Below are positions 7,986 to 16,964 of a stretch of DNA of 64,000 nucleotides, in pieces. The position numbers and the translations under genes are program-made. The notes under the pieces were generated by a model. The model had not been told where the DNA came from and searched no databases. It was given only the letters and a program-made list of their open reading frames with translations. How positions within the stretch are numbered: position 1 is the first letter of the stretch; every line of letters begins with the position of its first letter. This DNA is from CAYZJB01 sp964602985. GTDB taxonomy: Bacteria; CLD3; SB21. Location: NCBI GenBank assembly GCA_964602985.1, contig CAZRTJ010000011.1:40171-104170 (forward strand). The letters are read 5' to 3'.

Positions 7986-9869
7986 ATGTTTGTAAACAAC
8001 AGAAAAGAAATAATTTTCGGCGAAATAGACCGGATAGCGCAAACAATTATTTCAAAGAGCAGTTTCGATTCAGGACATTTGACCTGGAAAACAGTAACGG
8101 TCAGGAATCGTGAGTATTCACGCGCGGCAAATGCTTCCTTATATTCAGGTGTTTCCGGTATCGCACTATTTCTTCTGTATGCTTCCAAGGTGACAAATAA
8201 TCAGAAGTACCTAGAAGGTGCATTGGGAGGTTTGAAATGGTCAATAGAAACATGTCGTGAAAACTCCCTCAACCATACTTTTTTCACTGGTCAACTCGGA
8301 GTGGCCTATGTTTGCTGTAAGGCTTTTGATTTGACAGGTGACACCTGCTACCTTGCTTTTGCTCAAGAGATTGGGAGAAGGGTCTCCGAAGAACCTCACG
8401 CTATAGAAGATAATGATCTACTCATAGGAACAGCAGGAGTGATCATTGGATTATTACATCTACACCAGAGATTCCCTGAAGACTTTTTGTTTCGAAAGAT
8501 TTGTGATTTGACGATCAAGTTGCTGAATGGATCTCACCTTAACAATACTGGCCTTAGTTGGGATAAGTCAGGGAAAACCATTCGAGGGTTGTGTGGTTTT
8601 TCACATGGCGCTGCAGGCATTGGTTGGCTATTTCTGGAGCTTGGAAAATATTTTAGGAACCCTGCTTTTTATTGGGTATCCCGTCAGGCCTTTGCTTACG
8701 AAAATTCTCACTTCGATAGCTCAAAGAAAAACTGGCCAGACTTTAGAAAAGGAATCTGGTCGCACGACGATTTTGAACGATACAAAGAGGAGTATTTCAA
8801 ACAAAATCATGCGTTTTTTAGCAAGACGGGTTTCATGAACGCTTGGTGTCACGGGGCGGCCGGTATAGGTTTTTCGAGGCTGGAAGCTTGGAAAACCCTT
8901 GAAGAAGAGATCTATCTAACTGATGCCCTAAATTGTTCGATGAAAGTTGAAGAGGATTTGCAATTTGATCAAATAAAGACATGGACCTTATGTCACGGTC
9001 AGGGAGGCAATCTTGATCTCCTAACAGAAATGGGAGCAACTCTGGGTAAAATGGAAACGATTTCAATCGTGCAAAATGCTGCGACGCAAGCAATAGCTGC
9101 CCACGAACATCGAGGAACATATGTGTCCGGTTACGCAATGTTTCCAGAAGAAGAAGATTACAGTCTTTTCATGGGTACTTCTGGAATCGGTTACTTCTAC
9201 TTAAGATCACTATTCCCAACCGAAATCGATTGTATTTTAGCTCCAAGACTGCAGCCTCATGTAAGTTCAGTGCATGAGTTTAATTTGTCACTTGATAGCA
9301 TTAAGTGGATGACAATTAACCAGTATTTTCATCGCAGTGCAAAATATTGTTCTGAACGTTCGTCTGATCAAAGGCAGAAACACGTTCAGAACTTGACGCA
9401 AATATTTGATGATCACAGTCAGGGGAAGAACCGTAAAGTAACTATTGCTGATACGCTTGATCCTGAATTTCAAGAACTGGTTTCGCTTGAAAATGATATT
9501 GTCGATATGGCGCTTTCCGCTGAGCCCGGATGCTTAACTGAATTACGGATAGCAATCAACAAGGAACTCGTGTTGCGCAAGACCAAGCTCGATCCTGAGC
9601 TTTACATACCGAGAATGGGCTCGCACGTAAGACTGAACAAAGACAGTTGTATACTTATAGTTACTAAACCCAAAGGCTTGGCTACCTATCCGCTCTCAGA
9701 CTTCAGTGCGGCACTTTTTAACATGATTGATGGGCAATCGACCGTTGCAATGATTGCAAGACGCCTTATGAATCTAATTCCAGGAAGCCAGTATGATCAG
9801 GCACTAAATCTAGTGGGGGAACAATTAATAGAATTTATGTCAATAGGAGTTCTTGATTGTTTCGAATAG
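7986..9869 (+). CDS. LanC-like cyclase with C-terminal PqqD/RRE-like extension
   Basis: A 627-residue protein. Residues ~50-430 are a LanC alpha/alpha toroid: repeated Gly-rich turns (SLYSGVSGIALFL, TGQLGVAYV, GTAGVIIGLL, FSHGAAGIGWLF), with zinc ligands Cys288 (AWCHGAAGIG), Cys336 and His337 (TLCHGQGG). It should catalyse thioether ring closure. About 200 extra residues follow. Residues ~545-627 read like PqqD (PRMGSHVRLNKDS, a FNMIDGQSTVAMIARRL helix pair, then EQLIEFMSIGVLDC), the winged-helix fold used as RiPP recognition element. Typical LanC is ~400 residues. The RRE call is by pattern only. Confidence 0.85.
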   Translation: MFVNNRKEIIFGEIDRIAQTIISKSSFDSGHLTWKTVTVRNREYSRAANASLYSGVSGIALFLLYASKVTNNQKYLEGALGGLKWSIETCRENSLNHTFFTGQLGVAYVCCKAFDLTGDTCYLAFAQEIGRRVSEEPHAIEDNDLLIGTAGVIIGLLHLHQRFPEDFLFRKICDLTIKLLNGSHLNNTGLSWDKSGKTIRGLCGFSHGAAGIGWLFLELGKYFRNPAFYWVSRQAFAYENSHFDSSKKNWPDFRKGIWSHDDFERYKEEYFKQNHAFFSKTGFMNAWCHGAAGIGFSRLEAWKTLEEEIYLTDALNCSMKVEEDLQFDQIKTWTLCHGQGGNLDLLTEMGATLGKMETISIVQNAATQAIAAHEHRGTYVSGYAMFPEEEDYSLFMGTSGIGYFYLRSLFPTEIDCILAPRLQPHVSSVHEFNLSLDSIKWMTINQYFHRSAKYCSERSSDQRQKHVQNLTQIFDDHSQGKNRKVTIADTLDPEFQELVSLENDIVDMALSAEPGCLTELRIAINKELVLRKTKLDPELYIPRMGSHVRLNKDSCILIVTKPKGLATYPLSDFSAALFNMIDGQSTVAMIARRLMNLIPGSQYDQALNLVGEQLIEFMSIGVLDCFE

Positions 9870-12127
9870 TATTCATCGTCGTCGTTGGGCTGATGGGCTC
9901 GTTGTTAGAGTCAGGCCATTCCTTTGCGCAAAATCTCACTTCAAAGGACTACTTCAAAACTCTTTCAGACATTTGGGCCAATGTCCTGTTGTTTGATTGC
10001 GGTACACCAAACAAACGCTCAACCAATGATCTTGAATTGCTTCTGACCGCTGCCTTGACAGATTTGGACGGCGTGAATAGTCAACGGTCCTTTTGTGATC
10101 TTGTTAATGATAAAATTTTTCTTCCGTACGGTCGCGGAAGCATATTTGCAGTATACGGCGCCGTGAAGGACTCGTCTTCCAGCCACTTTGTTCTACCACA
10201 AAGAATTGACGACCAAATGTGGTATTGGGATACAAGGGGACAATCCATTACACTAGATTATCCGGTTGGCCGGATCGATAGTGTTTTGCAGGGAATTCCA
10301 AATGACACCTTGATTATTGATCTGAGAAGTACTGGAGTGTCCAGTATTAACGCGGGTGTATTGTTATTAAGTTTTTTTGTCCAGGACCAACTTCTTACTG
10401 GCCCTGAAACGGAAATCGTACACGAAGGCTGGAGCGAGGGGTGGCCAGTTGGTTACAATTACGCCAAGAAATGGACGTCAACTCCGGGTCGTTTTCTTTA
10501 CCCAATCAATAAACAAAGATCTTTTGGTAAGACAGTTGAAAACGTCAAAGTCTATCGAGGGTTCGTCGTCGCTCTTACGAACGCTTACACTCTGAAGCGT
10601 CTCGGGCCGATTTTAGATGCCCTGCAATCCCAGGGAAACTTCTTCTTAGTTCATGAAAAAGAAATACCAGAGACAGTTCTTGCAGACCAGGTTCAGTATT
10701 TCGATAGCGTATTTGTGGAATATAATTCAAAGAACTTCTTTTCGAAGCACGGCGGTATTGGCTGCCGTGCTGATAAGGAGGTTCTAAGTATTGATGATTT
10801 GACAGACTTGATTGGAGAGATAAGAGCTGACGATAGACTGCCCAATGGCAAAGATGTTCCAATTTATCCAACCCAGACCTCCATGGCATCGAATCAGTTC
10901 AAGGATTCATTGAGTCGCGCCGAGAGACTGACAGGTCTCGCCAAAATTTACACCATTCTAAGACTATTCTATCCCTTTTTTGACGAAAACAAGATTGATT
11001 TGGGTGAGCGCCTGAAACAGTTCTATGACAAGTGTGATAAAGAATCCGATACTGAATCCTTTTATCGACTTTTGTGTGAATACGTTCAGCCCTTACAGGA
11101 TAGTCATATCACCATCTGGTCCCACAAAAGAGGCAAAGAGAATGCGTTCACAATCCCCGCCCGATTCGAAAAAATTGAAGGTAAGACCATTGTTGTAGAA
11201 ACCATAGAGGACTCAACATCCGATGGGAAGGAACAACTCCGGCTTGGCACGGAAATACTCAAAATAGGGAATCAATCAATCGACGAATACGAAACGGAGT
11301 GGCTAAAACGAATTCCGGCTTCGTCACCCAATGCCGCATTAAGAAATCTATATAGCTACGTCCTTCCGCCAATGTCGCTTTGTGGACAAAAAGGTTCCAC
11401 ACTTCGTCTTTTGGTGCGAAAAGAAGGAGATAGATCTCCTATTGAGCTTACATTGAGGCGGAATACATCGATTGATGCCTGGTATAAGAAGAAAGGTCGC
11501 AAACCAAAAACACGCAGCTTGGAGAATGGAATTTTATACATAGACCTATCGGAGGTTTACAATGCGAACGACTTTGAGTCATGCTTGAAACAGATAGACA
11601 ACTCACGATCCGTGATTTTTGATCTGAGAAAGCGGCCAAAATGGGGTTCTGTGAAGGGAATTCTTAGTCCCTTCTTGAGCGGAACGAAATTCCTTGGGTG
11701 GGAGGAAATTCCATTAGTCAAAGCTACTATTATTGGTGATGCACTCATGCAAACCAAATCATGGAAGAAAAATGACTATTGGTTTATGAATGAGAATGCG
11801 AAGGTTTGTGATAAGCCCCTTGTCGTCCTCATAAATGAGTACAGCCAAAGTGGTACTGAAGATCTGGCGGATTCATTCAAAATGACTGGGCATGCAATAT
11901 TTGTTGGATCTCAAACCGCCGGCACCACGGGTGCCATCGCTGTTATCCACATCCCTAACTTTGGGTACTGCTCGTTCACCGGTTGTTTGGTTAAGGATTC
12001 TACAGGGCAACCGCTTTATAGGAGGGGAGTTTCCCCCACCATAAGTGTGCGTCCGACTTTGGAAGGGATTCGCTTGGGGAAGGACGAGGTCTTGGAGGCT
12101 GCAATAAAATATCTGTCAGAAAAGTAG
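9857..12127 (+). CDS. Secreted S41-family peptidase, duplicated domain
   Basis: A 756-residue protein starting at TTG 9857 (AGGAG 7 bases upstream), overlapping the LanC gene by 13 bases. It has an N-terminal signal peptide ending near SFAQN. Two S41-like halves are visible: a degenerate N-terminal one (residues ~30-330; IIDLRSTG block without a catalytic Ser motif) and a C-terminal one. The latter has a PDZ-like segment (LGTEILKIGNQSI), VIFDLRKRP and the nucleophile region YSQSGTEDLA (Ser665, Glu668). S41 enzymes are Ser-Lys proteases. In this operon it may trim or destroy peptide in the periplasm; leader removal is possible but unproven. Confidence 0.8.
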   Translation: MFRIVFIVVVGLMGSLLESGHSFAQNLTSKDYFKTLSDIWANVLLFDCGTPNKRSTNDLELLLTAALTDLDGVNSQRSFCDLVNDKIFLPYGRGSIFAVYGAVKDSSSSHFVLPQRIDDQMWYWDTRGQSITLDYPVGRIDSVLQGIPNDTLIIDLRSTGVSSINAGVLLLSFFVQDQLLTGPETEIVHEGWSEGWPVGYNYAKKWTSTPGRFLYPINKQRSFGKTVENVKVYRGFVVALTNAYTLKRLGPILDALQSQGNFFLVHEKEIPETVLADQVQYFDSVFVEYNSKNFFSKHGGIGCRADKEVLSIDDLTDLIGEIRADDRLPNGKDVPIYPTQTSMASNQFKDSLSRAERLTGLAKIYTILRLFYPFFDENKIDLGERLKQFYDKCDKESDTESFYRLLCEYVQPLQDSHITIWSHKRGKENAFTIPARFEKIEGKTIVVETIEDSTSDGKEQLRLGTEILKIGNQSIDEYETEWLKRIPASSPNAALRNLYSYVLPPMSLCGQKGSTLRLLVRKEGDRSPIELTLRRNTSIDAWYKKKGRKPKTRSLENGILYIDLSEVYNANDFESCLKQIDNSRSVIFDLRKRPKWGSVKGILSPFLSGTKFLGWEEIPLVKATIIGDALMQTKSWKKNDYWFMNENAKVCDKPLVVLINEYSQSGTEDLADSFKMTGHAIFVGSQTAGTTGAIAVIHIPNFGYCSFTGCLVKDSTGQPLYRRGVSPTISVRPTLEGIRLGKDEVLEAAIKYLSEK

Positions 12128-12134
12128 TCCAAAC

Positions 12135-13112
12135 ATGTCCGCTGCTTCAACGTATGCTTTGATCACTACCTTGCTATTTGCAGGCTGTCACGCGGTCACC
12201 AAGAAATCTGTAAGTTTGATAAAGGTAAGAGCGTATGATGTTGATAAATTCTCAGGCTTTGCGATCAATCATGCCGGAGACAGGATGTTCATCTGCGGAA
12301 ACGGATTCATACGAATTTGTCGCACAGTACCGCCTTTTGACGAAACCCGAGTGACCGTCGAGCCTTCTCCGGTTAGTCTTGAATTTACACAAGACGGAAG
12401 ACATTTCTTAACTCAAGACGACAATGGTTTTACCATAGTTACGGCTGACGACTACGACTTCGTAAAGAGAATTCAGGTTGATTCTGTTCTATTGCGGCAG
12501 GCTCACAAAATTATTGCAGTCTCTGATACCGCCATTTTTCTAACATATACGGAGTTTGAGCCTGTGAGACTGACGCGCAGATATGACAGACCATACAATA
12601 ATCGAGTACATGTTTACGATATCCTTCGAAGGACTGAGCGACAGGTTGCTGGTGACATCGTCTCATATGATGTTGATGATTCGTGTAAGACGCTTACGGC
12701 GGTATTGCATTCAAACGATGTTGTCGTGTGGAATCTTGTTGATCTCAAAAAAGTACTTGTGATACCCGGTGGTCTATCATTGGTTACGAAGGCATTTATT
12801 AGCGATCATGGAACCATTCTTGCGGTTGTAGAAGCAAACAACGAGCTCGCGCTCTGGGACCTTGTTTCCAAAACAAAAATAGGATCATTTGAACTAGGCG
12901 AAAACTCAAGGTTCTTTTACTCCCCATTCAATAGTAATATTACTCTTAGTCAATTCGGCGTTTTTGTGGACAGCGGAATGTGCGATGCTCTCTCCTTTGA
13001 TTCTATGGCAGGGTTAGGCATACGTTCAGCAAGTGGCCAGAAGTTGTTTGCGGTCTATGTGAAGACGAGGGATCGAATTGATTTGTGGACAATTGACAGA
13101 GGACTCGACTAA
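12135..13112 (+). CDS. Beta-propeller-like lipoprotein
   Basis: A 325-residue protein with lipobox LLFAGC (Cys18). The body has repeated four-stranded units of WD40/YVTN type: INHAGDRMFICG, FTQDGRHFLTQDD, VWNLVDLKKVLVIPGG, ALWDLVSKTKIGSFELG, DLWTID. It lies 7 bases after the S41 gene in the same operon. A binding or immunity-like role in the envelope is possible from context; nothing in the sequence shows a catalytic activity. Confidence 0.65.
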   Translation: MSAASTYALITTLLFAGCHAVTKKSVSLIKVRAYDVDKFSGFAINHAGDRMFICGNGFIRICRTVPPFDETRVTVEPSPVSLEFTQDGRHFLTQDDNGFTIVTADDYDFVKRIQVDSVLLRQAHKIIAVSDTAIFLTYTEFEPVRLTRRYDRPYNNRVHVYDILRRTERQVAGDIVSYDVDDSCKTLTAVLHSNDVVVWNLVDLKKVLVIPGGLSLVTKAFISDHGTILAVVEANNELALWDLVSKTKIGSFELGENSRFFYSPFNSNITLSQFGVFVDSGMCDALSFDSMAGLGIRSASGQKLFAVYVKTRDRIDLWTIDRGLD

Positions 13113-13209
13113 ACCCGCTTGAGTATGGTGTGCCGACTTATTCCAGCCAGCCTGCATGACGCGTGGACGGCATTCCAAGAGCTTGTAGAAACGGACGGCG
13201 GTAAAGAAA

Positions 13210-13524
13210 ATGAAATTGAAGCTGGATGAGATCAAAGTGGAGAGTTTTGTGACCTCGCACGATCCATCAAAGATCATTGGTGGAGATCTACCAACTGCGC
13301 CAGACGCTTGTGGAACGAACACCTGCCAAAGATACACAAAAGTTGGGTGTGATACGACACCGGAGCAATGTGCCGGGTACACACAGATTGGTTGCGGCGG
13401 AACGGTTGGCTGCACGTGGCAGGGTGGATTTAGTCAGTGCAATGGGGGCTGCGGCGACACGGTTGATGCGTGCTCTGGAACCACTTGCACCAGGCATACG
13501 GTCTGTTCCTGGGACGGTTGTTAG
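13210..13524 (+). CDS. Class I lanthipeptide precursor 2
   Basis: A 104-residue peptide: leader MKLKLDEIKVESFVTS, spacer ending IIGG, then a long core with 14 Cys and many Thr, Ser and Gly. The core repeats short Cys-Gly turns (VGCDTT, IGCGGTVGC, NGGCGDT). It ends SWDGC. The core is much longer and more Cys-dense than known pinensins. Start ATG 13210 is preceded by GGCGGTAA. It lacks the upstream hairpin module of precursors 1 and 3. Thr outnumbers Ser, so methyllanthionines would dominate if all rings form; disulfides are an alternative fate for some Cys. Confidence 0.85.
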   Translation: MKLKLDEIKVESFVTSHDPSKIIGGDLPTAPDACGTNTCQRYTKVGCDTTPEQCAGYTQIGCGGTVGCTWQGGFSQCNGGCGDTVDACSGTTCTRHTVCSWDGC

Positions 13525-13532
13525 AATTAGCC

Positions 13533-13561
13533 ATAGAGAGTGGCTTAGCGCCACTCTCTAT
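13533..13561 (+). terminator. Hairpin after precursor 2
   Basis: ATAGAGAGTGGC (13533-13544) pairs perfectly with GCCACTCTCTAT (13550-13561) around loop TTAGC, nine bases after the precursor stop. The T tract is short (TTCTTG). It is probably an attenuating terminator or 3' mRNA stabiliser. Confidence 0.6.
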
Positions 13562-13592
13562 TCTTGCGTCATAACATTATGGAGTTGATTCA

Positions 13593-15512
13593 TTGAACCT
13601 ACTCGCCGCGTTTATCGTGGTTGCTTTGCTTTCGAATGGAGAATCCTGGGATGAGAGAGCGTGCACTGCGATCATCACAGCTCTGGACAGTTGCGCTCGC
13701 AAAAATTGTCTGTCAACAGAGGAAAGGAAGCGGCTCGTGGCAGCTCATGTGCACCTGCTCCAGAAGAACAGGAGCATCAGTCCCCTTCTCGGTGACAAGG
13801 GCGGGCACCAAAAGAAGGCGTCTCAGTTGCTCAATTCGCTGTCCGACCACAGTCATGATGACAATGAGATACCCTTCCTGAAGGCCACCTTCGAAAACTC
13901 ACTTGGGAATACATCGAATGCGGAGAGGATTTTTCAGTCACTGGTCGGCATTCCAAATATCTCGACCTTTGGCTTTGACAGTCCGGCGGCCGCGCTTGCC
14001 GGGATATTGCGGAAAACGGGTGATTGGCAGGGTATTCTGCAACTATCGCCTCATTTTGATTCATCCCTGACGATGTTTGTGGGCCTATTTGACGCTCTTT
14101 GCATGACTGGGAAGCACGCCGAAGCTACATTGTTCTATTCATCGACCGTATCTACAGCAGGGGACAATCAGTCCCTACTCGATGGTTTGTTCGACGACAT
14201 GAAGCCGATCCTTGATCGCTCTCAAATCAACGCTTGGGAACAGGCCAAAGATCCTGAATGGAAAAGGAATTTTCTTATTCGTTTTTGGCGGCAACAGAAT
14301 CCGACCCTCAACCGCGATGACAATCCAAGGCTAATCGAGCATTATCGTCGTTTAGACTTCGCACGCACGTACTTTTCACAAGGCAAATCAGATTGTCGCG
14401 CTTGTTTCGATGATCGTGGATTGGCTTACGTTCGCAGAGGGCAACCAAATATCAGATACTTTGATCTTTCCACAGAATCATGGATTTATGGTGATTCTGT
14501 GAGGTTAGATTTTGTCGATAATTCGTATGGGGCCTATGAGCTACGTCCTCTGCGGCTTGATCAATTTGAAGAGCGTGCCCATCTTCATCCCTTTTATCAA
14601 CGGATGGCATGGAGGCTGGTGACGATACCATCGCCGCGAGATCGAAAGCGGATACACGATGAAATGCTGTCCACTCTCCGGAGCGATTTTGTACGAATTG
14701 AAATGAACGATTTTCCACGCACCACGTATTCCTACCCATCCAAATTTGACCACTTGTCTCTTGCGTTTCGGTCAGCCGGCTTTCGTCACTTCCACGGACA
14801 ATCGCTACTTGATTTCTCAGTGTTCGTCCCACATTCTGAACTGGTATATCGAAACGGACAGTCGACGGTTCAACTGAACGTCGCTGTATTTGACAGCAAT
14901 TTTAACAAACTCTACGATACGCGCGTTTCACTCGCCTCGGTTCATCAGGATCCAAAGAGCGGACTGATTGACCTAAAGAGCCTTCCGCTTCCGCCAGATC
15001 GTTATCTCGTTGCGATCGAGGCAATAAATAACGATACGGATAAGGTGGGTATTTATCAGATTCCCGTTGTCGTACGAAGCTATGTCGGTGCAGATTTGAT
15101 GATTAGTGATCTGGAATTGGCGGCAGAAATTAACAACGACGCCGGCCGTTTCTTTAAATCATCGGCGAATGTAACTGTGATTCCAAACGCAGCCTCACTA
15201 GTCGACAAGACAAAACCTGTATACTTGTATTTTGAAGTCTACAATCTGACTTTGGATGACACAGGGCGAAGTCAATACGAAATAGGCTACACGGTGAAAA
15301 GGTCCAGGAAAAGGCTATTTGGGTTTCTTGGAGGAGGAAAGCAGGAAATCGCCCAGATTACTAAGAAGCAAGGAAATTCACGAACTGCCTACGAGTCGAT
15401 TGGCTTGGATCTCAACACATTGGCAAAAGGTCCTGTTACCATTGAGGTTGAGGTACGCGATCTGTTGACGACGGTCCGAAAACAGGCAAAAATCGAAATA
15501 GTGTTGCAGTAG
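13593..15512 (+). CDS. GWxTD domain-containing secreted protein
   Basis: A 639-residue protein from TTG 13593 (GGAG 8 bases upstream), with a short N-terminal hydrophobic signal. Residues ~40-220 are helical, TPR-like. Residues ~225-320 carry the GWxTD-domain landmarks: FLIRFWRQQNPT, IEHYRRLDFARTYF, and DDRGLAYVRRGQPN with ESWIYGD. The C-terminal ~300 residues are beta-rich. GWxTD proteins are typical of the FCB group and of unknown function. Its place between two lanthipeptide precursor genes is unusual for the family. Confidence 0.7.
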   Translation: MNLLAAFIVVALLSNGESWDERACTAIITALDSCARKNCLSTEERKRLVAAHVHLLQKNRSISPLLGDKGGHQKKASQLLNSLSDHSHDDNEIPFLKATFENSLGNTSNAERIFQSLVGIPNISTFGFDSPAAALAGILRKTGDWQGILQLSPHFDSSLTMFVGLFDALCMTGKHAEATLFYSSTVSTAGDNQSLLDGLFDDMKPILDRSQINAWEQAKDPEWKRNFLIRFWRQQNPTLNRDDNPRLIEHYRRLDFARTYFSQGKSDCRACFDDRGLAYVRRGQPNIRYFDLSTESWIYGDSVRLDFVDNSYGAYELRPLRLDQFEERAHLHPFYQRMAWRLVTIPSPRDRKRIHDEMLSTLRSDFVRIEMNDFPRTTYSYPSKFDHLSLAFRSAGFRHFHGQSLLDFSVFVPHSELVYRNGQSTVQLNVAVFDSNFNKLYDTRVSLASVHQDPKSGLIDLKSLPLPPDRYLVAIEAINNDTDKVGIYQIPVVVRSYVGADLMISDLELAAEINNDAGRFFKSSANVTVIPNAASLVDKTKPVYLYFEVYNLTLDDTGRSQYEIGYTVKRSRKRLFGFLGGGKQEIAQITKKQGNSRTAYESIGLDLNTLAKGPVTIEVEVRDLLTTVRKQAKIEIVLQ

Positions 15513-15795
15513 AAAGTTGACGCGATTACGTCGATCAACGACACACGCAAGGGAAGTGCATTCAGATTTCATGCGTTACCCAATATCCACATTCCCTTCT
15601 CTACGCATAGAAAATTGCTTGTTTGACTCCGCACATCACAGCTTCGTGACTGTCATTCTGTAATGAGTATCACGGCCCGCAACGAACGACTGTCATTGGA
15701 GTGCAAGAGAATCTCGGATGGCATCATGGACCGCGCTTCCACGAGTGGAGGAGCCCCTTGGCGGACAATTTCGTTGATTGCATCCCAAATTGTCC
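15513..15795. other. Intergenic stretch, no feature recognised
   Basis: About 280 bases after the GWxTD gene. Open frames here are short and overlap one another, with no family resemblance and no convincing ribosome site. It borders a zone of gene fragments (15933-16748) and may be rearrangement debris. Confidence 0.5.
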
Positions 15796-15936
15796 ATGGC
15801 CAAGGCTTTGGCGGACAAAATCGAGATGGAAACAAGAGAAGAAGAGTCGGAAGTCCACAGACTCTTTCTTGAGCAGGTCAAACAGGCCGTCGATGCACGG
15901 ATACTGGTGGAAGTCAAAGCCAAACCTGAAAACTAG
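15796..15936 (+). CDS. Small acidic hypothetical ORF
   Basis: A 46-residue frame from ATG 15796 reads as a charged helix (MAKALADKIEMETREEE, then FLEQVKQAVDARI). There is no clear ribosome site and no family match by eye. Its stop overlaps that of the methyltransferase remnant on the other strand. It may be chance or a gene tail. Confidence 0.25.
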   Translation: MAKALADKIEMETREEESEVHRLFLEQVKQAVDARILVEVKAKPEN

Positions 15937-16106
15937 CCTGCGGCCGCCGCGACACCCACATCTCTCCTCGCAAATTCCCACCCCAGGATCGCCTTCTTGC
16001 GGTCTTCGCCCCAGCGATAATTGCCGAACACGCCGAGACCGCGAATGACGCGATGACACGGAATCAGGTACGCGACGGAATTTGACACGATCGCCATGCC
16101 AACGGC
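15933..16106 (-). pseudogene. Remnant of O6-methylguanine-DNA methyltransferase (ogt/ada 3' end)
   Basis: On the minus strand the last ~57 residues read AVGMAIVSNSVAYLIPCHRV, then IRGLGVFGNYRWGEDRKKAI and LGWE. This is the C-terminal half of the alkyltransferase domain, including the active-site PCHRV with its acceptor Cys. The N-terminal part is gone: at 16107 the sequence switches abruptly to the LanB elimination-domain paralogue on the plus strand. A clear deletion or recombination junction. Confidence 0.8.
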
Positions 16107-16748
16107 CCGGAAGGCATTCTAATATCTGAGAAGCAATTTGAGTGCTCATCGCGCTGTGTGCTGCAGATGATCCGTGGCGCCGAACAATGGAACTACTCGC
16201 GCGCGCTTGGGGTAGCAATAGAACTTCATATTGCGTTTTCTCATGCGATGAACATGGATCTTCATGAGACAGCCGCTTTTTTCGAGTGGCTGTCAAATGA
16301 CTTGATGCCCTTCCTTACCGGTGTTGAAGCGGATTTAGCGACGTCACTACAAAAAGCAAAGACAATACATGCAAGCTTTGACGAGCGTTTCGACAGGAAC
16401 AAAGATATTTTGATCAATTTCTGCAAAACATTATGGGACGCACTGCAAGAAGGTGCGGAATTTGAAGAAGTTAGTCTTAGTGGCTGGGTCAGAGATATGG
16501 GTGTAATTTCCAGGGAACTCAAAGATGCTTTCGAGGAAAACCGAATCGAAATTCCTGCCTGGTTTCAGATTGCTGGTGTGGTCGATGTTCGAGAAGAAAG
16601 ACAAAAACTATGGTCTCTTTACAGCAGCTACGTACACATGACGAATAACCGGCTTGGGATTCTAAACCAGGACGAAGCGTACGTCGCTTACTTAATAAGC
16701 AGGTGTCTGAAAGAGTTCAGCCCTGAACATGCACTTGAAACGAAATAA
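16107..16748 (+). pseudogene. Truncated second LanB elimination domain
   Basis: In one frame from CCG 16107 this matches residues ~123-335 of the protein at 6366-7373: PEGILISEKQFE, YSRALGVAIELHIAFSHAMN, ERQKLWSLYSSYVHMTNNR, ALETK. The N-terminal ~120 residues, including the RYxxxGpHlR motif, are missing, so it is almost certainly inactive. The middle is diverged from the intact copy, but the last ~50 codons are nearly identical to it at DNA level. An internal ATG at 16158 could start a 196-residue product, but no ribosome site is evident. Confidence 0.85.
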
Positions 16749-16751
16749 CAA

Positions 16752-16783
16752 AAAGGAGGTGGTGTCCCTTGAAGGTCTTTTGA
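16752..16783 (+). promoter_or_regulatory. Perfect Shine-Dalgarno with 4-codon ORF, copy 2
   Basis: AAAGGAGGT at 16752-16760 followed by TTG AAG GTC TTT TGA (16769-16783), exactly as at 7376-7407. The longer GTG frame available in copy 1 is closed here by TAG after about ten codons, which favours the 4-codon frame or no translation. Confidence 0.35.
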
Positions 16784-16839
16784 AGCGTCGATAGTTTTTC
16801 GAGAAAACCGAATTTTCAAAACCCGGGGAAATTAAGAAT

Positions 16840-16902
16840 GGGAAGTATCGTATTACGGTGATCGGCTGTGCAGCTTAGATCAATAAGTAATACGCACTTC
16901 CC
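16840..16902 (+). promoter_or_regulatory. Long hairpin in the precursor-3 5' UTR
   Basis: GGGAAGT-ATC-GTATTAC (16840-16856) pairs with GTAATAC-GC-ACTTCCC (16887-16902). The inner GATC/GATC and GCTG/CAGC helices are also kept. Small differences from copy 1 lie in loop positions (one changed base and a 2-base shortening), while paired positions are unchanged. Confidence 0.5.
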
Positions 16903-16964
16903 GTCCGAAGCTAATGAACAAAAGGATCATTGGCAATTTCCCCAAAAACATGGAGATTTCTATC

